Shown: positions 49,201 to 58,200 of the stretch, one piece after another
How the letters are laid out: each line of letters begins with the position of its first letter
Numbering within the stretch: position 1 is the first letter of the stretch
Assembly: GCF_037975245.1 (NCBI RefSeq)
Contig: NC_092580.1
Location: 19,392,501-19,456,500, forward strand
From: Apostichopus japonicus
Taxonomy: Eukaryota; Echinodermata; Holothuroidea; Aspidochirotida; Stichopodidae
Reading direction: 5' to 3'
Length of the DNA: 64,000 nt
Translations under genes and position numbers: made by a program
Notes under the pieces: generated by a model
Databases searched by the model: none
What the model was told of the DNA's origin: nothing
What the model saw: only the letters and a program-made list of their open reading frames with translations

Positions 49201-52200
49201 TCTAAGAAACAATATAAAATATCGGTGAACAATTTTATGTATGGTAGTAGGACTGCACAATTTCTTATTGCATAATTAGTCACAGACTTGGGGGAAATAT
49301 CATATTTGGGACATGTCTGTCCAGTGGCAAAGCAAAAGGTTTATCCAAGACAGACAATTAAGCAAGTCTCTAACCTTCCGATGTTTCCAACTTTCAGAGA
49401 GAGTGACTGGCAAGCCGATGTCTCTTGGTGCAGATGCTACCGTTGCTAAGCTACATAAAGCCAACATCGTGGCTCAAACCATGATTGCATATTCACAGAA
49501 GGAACTATTGCAGCTTATACACAAACATCTCCAAGAACAAGGTTAGTTCGATTACAACCATGTCTTCATCTGGACTAATGGTTGTAATTACTCACCCAAT
49601 ATAATGTCAGTAGCACTTTACCAGTAGGGTCTTTCTGTTCTTGTGGTGACTAGTGAACATGGACCAATTATAGCTAAATGCTCTCTAACTACCTGAAGTG
49701 TTAACTAATGGAAATACTGCATAAAATTACAGTTTTGAAAGTTTTAGCAAATAAATCCCTGTTGTAACTTGATGTATTGACTGCTTTTAGAGCAGGGATG
49801 GGCAACCTTTTTAAATGAATGGGCCAGATATTAGGAGAGAAAAATTGATTGGGCCGCACCTACTCAACGACCTGCTGTTGATTTCAAACCTTTGATTTTG
49901 AGGACTTTCAAGCAATTGGTATGTGTACTTAATCTGTATTCACAAGAACATAATGTCAATACAGTACAGTTGATCATTAATGGGGATAATAGGCCTACCT
50001 GACAGCATCATTAGTGCCGATAAATTCTAAGCAGCTAGCTCGTTTTTTGTGATGATGTAAAACAGATTGATTTTTTTCTTTTTCTTGAGACATCTTACAG
50101 GCCTCAAAAAAATCACTGGCAGGCCCCATGTGGGCCGCGGGCCGTAGGTTGCCCACCCCAATACACACTTCCTTTTCCTCCCACCCATCCTCCCACTCAC
50201 CCTTCCTATCGTATTATCTCCCTTGCAGGTCTCGTAGATACAGCGAACATATTACAAAGAGAAGCTGAGCTGCCATTGGTTCCTGTTGGACCCCTGACAC
50301 CCCCTCAGTCATCTATACAGGTGAGCTAAATGCCTGAACATAATGGAAATCTCATTTAATATTACTCTGTCAGTGCCAATGAAGTACCCAGTTTAGTTTT
50401 TAAGATGTTTCACCTTCAAAGGATGTTACTCTCACATTCCTTTCAAACACAAGTTTGATGGTGATGTCAGCTCCTCAGTTCAGGCCTTGTTATGACCATT
50501 ACTCTATGATGTATAAATCATGACAATTACTCTATGATGTATAAATTGTAACAAACCCTATCAAAACAACAAAATGTAGAGATTTGATATCATTTCTGTC
50601 CACTTTTGGCTTTGTAGAATGTGTTAATTTTGTAAGCCCAAGGAAACTAGAAAACCAGCAACAAAGTTTTTAATAAAGTTTGAAAGTGCAGAGAAAGTTT
50701 TGGTTATGAAGAACCAGATTCCCAAGGCCACTGGTTCAATCTGTCTCTGAAAGATGATCATAACATCTTGCAAGAACTGTTCTCTCCTTATAATTTTATA
50801 CTTCATAAATATATGTTCATGTTATAGCTTCATTAAGTCACTCAGTGACTTGTTTGTTTCCATGTGTGTACCTAGGTTTCTGGGTATTTTTTTTACTGTT
50901 AAAGAAATTATAACTTTGCCCTTCATCGTTCATACTATACAGTCAAAGGTACACACTACGCCAAAAATGTCACCACAAATTTCCTCCTCACAACTATCAC
51001 ACACCCCTGGTGCAGCAGAATGGGCCTTATCTCAGCTTTCATCTAGTTCCCAGTACAATCCCCTGCCGGAGAGGATAGTGTTTGGTCCAGATTCCAGGGC
51101 TTCTCCATCAAGTTCAACAAAAGTAAGTGTTTTTACTCATAATGTCTGAAGCAGGGCTGATTGTTAGTGCACTGCCTGATAGGTTAGTGTCTAATTCAAA
51201 TTCCGGGGTTCCTCCATCAAGTTCAGCTAAAGTAAGTGTTGTACTCACGATGTAGCAGGGCTGATTGCGATCTTATGATATCTTAACACACTTCAGTTGC
51301 CCTATATTCTGGGAAGCTCCTTTGGTACAGAGCACATGTTTTCATCTTCTGTTCTGTACTCTACACAGACCCAAAACAAATCCTTAAGGATAACGTCCAG
51401 CTGTCAGACAAGATAGAATGTCTTATCAGCCCATCTTGAACAATGACAGGTCCTTGGTTGTTGTAAATTATACCTTCCATCTTATGTACGAAGTTAGATC
51501 CATGCATGACCATTTCAATGAAATCAGGAGAATGAAATGTTGGCTTTCATAATAATAAACACATGTTGCTAGTTAGAAAATGTTGGCTTTAATAATGAAA
51601 AGGAGATTTTGCCAGCCAGAACAGCTTGTAATTTGTGAAGTAATCAGTTGCTGAGATGAATGCAGCAGTTAATTATATGTCTTGCATAATTAACAATTAT
51701 CAAGTCTTCACTTTTTCCTTTTACAAAGACAAGCATCAGAAGGCGAGTAATCAGAGAAAAGACTTCACAGAGTCAAACCTTCTTAGCCAATTTCTCAGCT
51801 CCCAAGCAGAAGGTTGCCCAAGCCAGCTCCAAACCTCCACCTACCCTGGACTCGATCGTATCACAGTATCTACGAGAGCAGCATGCACAGTGCAGTAATC
51901 CAGTCGTCGCATGTCCAGAATTTTGTTTGTCCGAGTGAGTATTCCATCCAGAACATTCAAAGATAATTAAATATGTTTTTCAATGGTAGAAGCAATTTTA
52001 TTCTAATGGAAAGTGTTTTATACATAGTATCATACCCCCTCCCCCCACCCACCCCTCTTCCAATTCTGCATCCTGTTTCCTCCCTCAACATTCTCCCTCC
52101 CAACCCCCAATCTAAACTCAAACCCTGTGAATATCCAGTTTCTCAATCATTACAATTTTGATATTACTCATATAGATAAAGATTACATAAGATAATATTT

Positions 52201-55200
52201 TCTTTCTATACTTTTGATCAGACCTCACCATTGTCCAGAACCAAAGTTCCGGCGGAATGCACCTGTCAATGCTGCTTCCAGGATGCTGAAGAGGAGTGTA
52301 AGTACCTTCTCGTCTGAAGTGTCTGTTCTCCAAGCTAAGAAAAATTTGTAGTGCTTACAAGCTAAATGTCATGTTTGACTTTAACACTGGGCCTGTAATG
52401 ACGTGCCTTCATTGATACCTAAGTTTGCTAACGTGAAAAGTTTAGACAGAAGTGTGAATTTTCTGTGACATTTCTTGACAATTTTCTTATTTCTAGATAA
52501 ATCCAAGGTTTGGCGGAGTCGATGGAGGCCGGTGTACAAGACATTTTGTCTACAGCAGGTAAGAGCCTCGGTCATACAGAGAAGGGTTATCGTTAAATCT
52601 CTATTAATTCTTCGTTCCTTCCTCTGTAATTACAGCGAAACAGAATATCAGACATATTAACACTTAAGAGTAAGACTTTTGACAGCTTGGTAGAATGTAT
52701 GTTGTTAGGATTAACATGTAGGGTAGGAGTGCAGATTGTTGTTATGGGACAGGGTAATCAGAGTCGGTCCCTGATAAAGTGCAAGGATGGGGATGGGGTG
52801 AATGGATTAGTCAGAGATTAGGAAAATATCGTAATGTAACTTGCTGACATTTTATTGAGGGTTTGTTGATGTATGAGCCTCTCTCGAGCCCAGTATGTAG
52901 ACAGTAATACACAAAGGCACATCATATAAAACGAGACTCAAATACATAGTAATATTAACTAAACATAAAGCCACAATACTCTAACATATAAACAATACTA
53001 AAGCATTGTTTTATTCTAAATATGTTACATTTGTTTAACTTTGTAACAAATTAAAGACAATATCAAATATTATCAAAATAACTTCTGCTGTTTTTTATAC
53101 AATTCGAGTCATGGAATAAACAAACAAAATGGTCTAAAAGATATGACTTCTGAAGGCTGATGTGATGAATCATTTTTATCATTCCCATTTCATCGGTTTT
53201 ATCTCTGAGCAGGTTTAGGCCAGCGCAGACTTTAAGAGAGCTGGAAGAAGATAGTTGTTTCACGTGTGCTGCCTTCACTAAACACACAGACGTAAGTGGT
53301 TTCATTCACTTTTTCTTTTTTATTTATTTATTGAATGATGTTTTTCTTTCTCTTTTGTCCGTTGAAAATTGAAAGTGCACAAGTCAATTGTATTTTACAT
53401 TTCTAGCTTTAGGAATTTTTTTATTTTTTGGAGGTTTAAAACCCCAAACCCCATACAACAGTATCAGAAAGAATTTGTGGAGTAAGAAAAACTTCAAAAT
53501 GCAGAGGATCAGTAACGCAGACTTAGTTTTATAGTGAACTGCATATTTATCTTGGAATTATAATAATTATCAATGAAGTATGACAGATTATACACATTGC
53601 AAAAACAAACAAAAAAACTGCTTCAGTGTATAATTTTTGACTCTGAACATTAGCTAAAGATATTAGTTGGGTTTGTTTTACCTTTAGTCTGATTGGGTAA
53701 AGTTAAGTGAACGTATTGATGGAACATATATTTGTTCGCTTCGTTATGCCCATATTCTCCTCATTTTGTTTTGGTTTACAGCTTAAAGATATTGTTCTTT
53801 ATGTTGGGGCCTTCTCAGGGGACTTAAAAGCCTTCAACATGTACACTGGTGTGGTAAGTAAGAAACTATATTTAAAGATAGCTTATGCTAATGGTCTTTG
53901 TTAAGGAAGGATTGAAAGGACTCATCAACTTTCAAATGACGGCAAACTGACAAAATATTTCCATGCTATTTTTTGGTCCTTCTGAATCAGACTATACATG
54001 TAAACTCTAAACCAGTAGATGGAGTATTTTTCATATTAGCATTCAACTCAGTGATCATTACATTCAATAATTTGTTAAACACATTTTAAGTAATATGAAA
54101 TGTTTGAAAGTTGGAAATTAAAGGAATGTATATAATCTTTTTTGGCATGTCAATGCTGTTTATTACCTTATCATGATAACTGCATTCCCCATACGGAGTG
54201 AATGTATTTCAGATTCCTGAAAACGGTTCCACTTTTCCATCAAGAATCACTCCAAGAGGCATAAACCATCATTGAAAGAGTAACTTTTATTTCAATAAAT
54301 TGAAAAATTACAAGCCACCAAGTAAAGCCATACCAGATTGCCCTAGTACATTTCACTGTGTTGTTATTTTTGCGTGGAATCAGCAAAGAAAATGTAAACT
54401 GATCTATATCCTCACATTTCTGAAAAAAGCAGAGAGATTTTAACAATTTAAAATGGAAATGAAAAGACCCCACACTCTGTTTCAAATTTTGTAAATTATT
54501 TTCATAGTTATAAATGCTCTACTCTTTTGTGTTGAAACAGGAGGAGAATTCTTATACATGTCATGACTCCCCCATGAAGTCAGTGGAACCATCTCGGGTG
54601 AGTCCATTATTATTTAAAAGTGTTGTAACAAGACATGACTTGAGACACCCTATTCTCCAAAGTGAAAGACCAATAGACAGGGTCGAATGTCACGGAAACC
54701 TGGAAAAGTCATATAAACTGGACCATCAAAATCCAGGCCTGGAAAAGAGTAAATAATGTCAATAGTCATGAACATTTTATGGAAAGTAGAATTTTTTTTT
54801 TTCTAACAGAGGTTCTTTGTTTTCCCGCCTGAAATATTGTTCCCAATCTCTCGTACTCTGCAAATGGTCGTGTAATTTCTTAATTACGTCATGGAAAAGT
54901 TATGTAATATAATTTTCAAGAGATAATTGGAACCGTGCATAAATTTGTGAAGCTTTCTAGAGGTAGTTTGCTGTGATTGAGTTAATAACTCAGCTTTGAC
55001 TAAGATAAGAGAAAAGTTGAGAGGTAAGAGGATTGAGAAAACATTGATAGGATGACAATATTGCAACAAGATATGCTAGACAGTCAAAGAATGGTTACTA
55101 ATCTTCCAACTTCAAGAAGAATTGTACTACCAATTATCACAGCTATTGTCCTCACTTGACATTATATTAATAAACTAAGAAAGTAACTCCTCAATGTGCC

Positions 55201-58200
55201 GGAAGAAATTAAGAGAACGGTTCTTTTGAATACATGCATAACCGTTTAGACTGATAAGATTTTAGAGCCAAGACTGATGACTTTTATGTTGAAGTGACAG
55301 ACCTTTTTATATCACGATACCATATTTGAAATGACGGACAATTTCAGGCTTTGGCTTCTAACCTTTCAGCCATTAACGTTGCACTCTGCATTGTACTGTT
55401 TTAATTTTTGTATGTGGCATGTGTTAGCACAGGATTGTTGTAAAATATGAACAGTACTAAATAATCTATGCAATTTGTCAGTATGGTATATAATAGACTG
55501 TTTTTTTGTTCCATTTCTATAGGATGGTAGGTTGATGCTAACATCTAGCTACTGGAGTGATCCTGCTACTGCTCTGTGGAGTATCACAGATAACTTTGAA
55601 AAGAAGTGAGGCTGTTAATCTCTTGTTTTTTTTGGGGGGGGGGGGGAGTTTGTCCTGCAATGACATCCTTGTTGTCTTGGTTCTGTAATCAGTAGAGTTT
55701 TCCTATATGTCTCTTCCATTGCTTTGATCAACCAGGAGTAATTTATATTAAAATGCTATACAAACTATACACAAGTGCACAGTTATGTTGGCAGTTTTGA
55801 ACACCCAGAACCATATCGTTTTCAGGACCAACATACATAATTCCACACCAAAGTGTGAACACTATTTATTTTTTTCCTGATCATACCTGAGCTTCTTTCT
55901 TTACTATGTTGTTATTTCAACTGCTTTGTCTTTCAATGTGCATCTTTTATCAGTTTTTTTCATAATAAATGAGTGAACTACGTAAAATTGCAATAAAGAG
56001 GTAAACCCTTGGTGAACTCTCACACATTGTTGGGCGCTCTTTATTCGTAAACAGGTATTCCTTTGGCGAAGATGAATATGTGGAATTTGGCAAACTATCA
56101 GACGACAGAATTATCGGAACAAAGAAAGAAATCGCACACGTGAGTTTGCTGTAATACAGTGTCCATGCTTGTTTGCAATTGAAGCAGTCGTGTTTCTTCC
56201 TGCCACAGAATCATAGAAATAGTTCCAATGGAACTTAGATCTTTCATAGTATGCATGTTTATTTATATTGGTGTGGTGGGTATCTAACATTATGATGTAA
56301 TTTAGTTGCAAACAGACTTTAAGAAACCAGGTAACATGATTGAAGGAAGAAGGAAACAATAAGGATATTTACTTGTCCCTCCCATACTCACCCCCCTCCT
56401 CCATTCTTGTCCCCTCCCCCATCTTGTCCCCTGCACCATTTCTTGCCCCCCTCCGATTATATTTCCCTCCATTTTGTTCCCTCTTCCATTTCTTTTCTGC
56501 AGATGTCAACATTGCTTTGTAAATATTTTGAAATAATTTGTTATGATTTTGTCATTCTTCTTGCAATAGGTTTATGATGCGATCACAGGGAAGTGTATCA
56601 GCACTCTACAGGACAAAGACATGAGTAACAACTACAATCGTAACTGCGCGACTTTTAACCCCACGGACGAACTGGTCCTGAACGACGGAGTGCTGTGGGA
56701 CGTCAGGTGTACCAGACCGATTTACAAGTTTGATCAATTCCAGAACAACATCAGTGGAATTTTCCATCCGTTGGGTTTGGAGATCATCATCAGCTCAGAA
56801 ATTGTATCCTTTCGATAAAAGTTTTGATTTGATGAAGTTACAATCATAGTAATTTAACCAAACTATTAAAGCAATTTATTGACTAAAAGTGTAACTAATC
56901 AACCGGTACTTCACTATTAAACAGTTTTTATCAATTTTCATTTTGAGTAAAGCAAGAACAACCCTGATGTATTAAAATATTTGTCATTGCTCACAAGTGG
57001 GCAAATTTATTTTCCTTGCCAAAGGCACAATATCTTACGCTGAATTCTCAATATTAAAGACCTCAGGGATTTCCTTTTCACAAAACACTTGACCTTAAGC
57101 TATTACTGTTGCCCTTATTACTGCTTGGTATTACAACATGTTCATTTATTGACAGATGTTGTCTAAATATTTTCCCAAATATGAATGGTGATGGAAGGTC
57201 ATTTGTATTCAACAGAGGTCAAAGTCTTGAAACCTTGTAACCTGCAGATGCAATTGTTTCTATGATGATTGGATTTTCTCTGTCACTAACTGTCATAGGA
57301 TTTGACCTTTCCTCTTTTAAGTGGCTGAGAGGGTTTTCCCCTTTCACTAATGACTGTTATCTGTCATCAACATTCAGATGGGTAAAACCTTTGCAATGAT
57401 CAAGTTATCTGGTAGGATGTGCTGGTACTTGACATTAGGACACATTTTCCTCAGCTGCTTTATCAACTAAGTGATTCCTTATACAGTATAAACTTATAAT
57501 AAGGCAAGGAATCACTAAGCCTGCTGGTTTTCTGATTTTTTACAAAATGAATCCATCATGTGTAAACTGTGCAAGGGTTGTATTAGTTTATTGATAGCTA
57601 AAATTAATTGCTTCAAATTTGGATAAGTGTTTAAAGTGTCTTAGATACTGGCCTCCTAGATGGTTTTGACCCTCCAGATCACTCCAAAACAGAGCAATGG
57701 GTTATGTTTGACAATTATCCAGATTTGAGAACAACAGGAAATGGCTTGTTGAAATTTTACCAAGCGTGACTATCTAGCATATTTTGCAGCCATACTTATG
57801 ACCCTTCAAACTAATTGCAGCTTGAGTCAATCCTTAGCTTTCCTTGTAATTTGTTTGTAGCATAAACCAAATAGTTTGGGAAGTGTAGGAAATAAAATCC
57901 ATATTTTATTAGCATCTATGTATTTGAGGAGAAGTATACATGGTTTCATGTATGATTCTTAACATAGATTTCAGTGGGACATCCGAACCTTCCATCTCCT
58001 TCAAACTGTTCCGGACTTGGACCAAAGCAAGATTGTATTCAACAGTAATGCTACTGTCATGTATGGAGGTGAGGCGCTTTCTCCACACTTAATGAAAGAT
58101 TCTCAGGACAAAAAATATATTGAAATTCCTTCTGTTCAATGATTCTCTCAAAAGATGTCAAAATGTTGCTCCACTTTATCGTCTCTTGTAAACAAATCCA

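Noticed and set aside
54640-54755. Open frame and repeat-like sequence after DCAF1 exon 24
   Set aside because: It follows a clear GTGAGT donor; the frame is intronic read-through.
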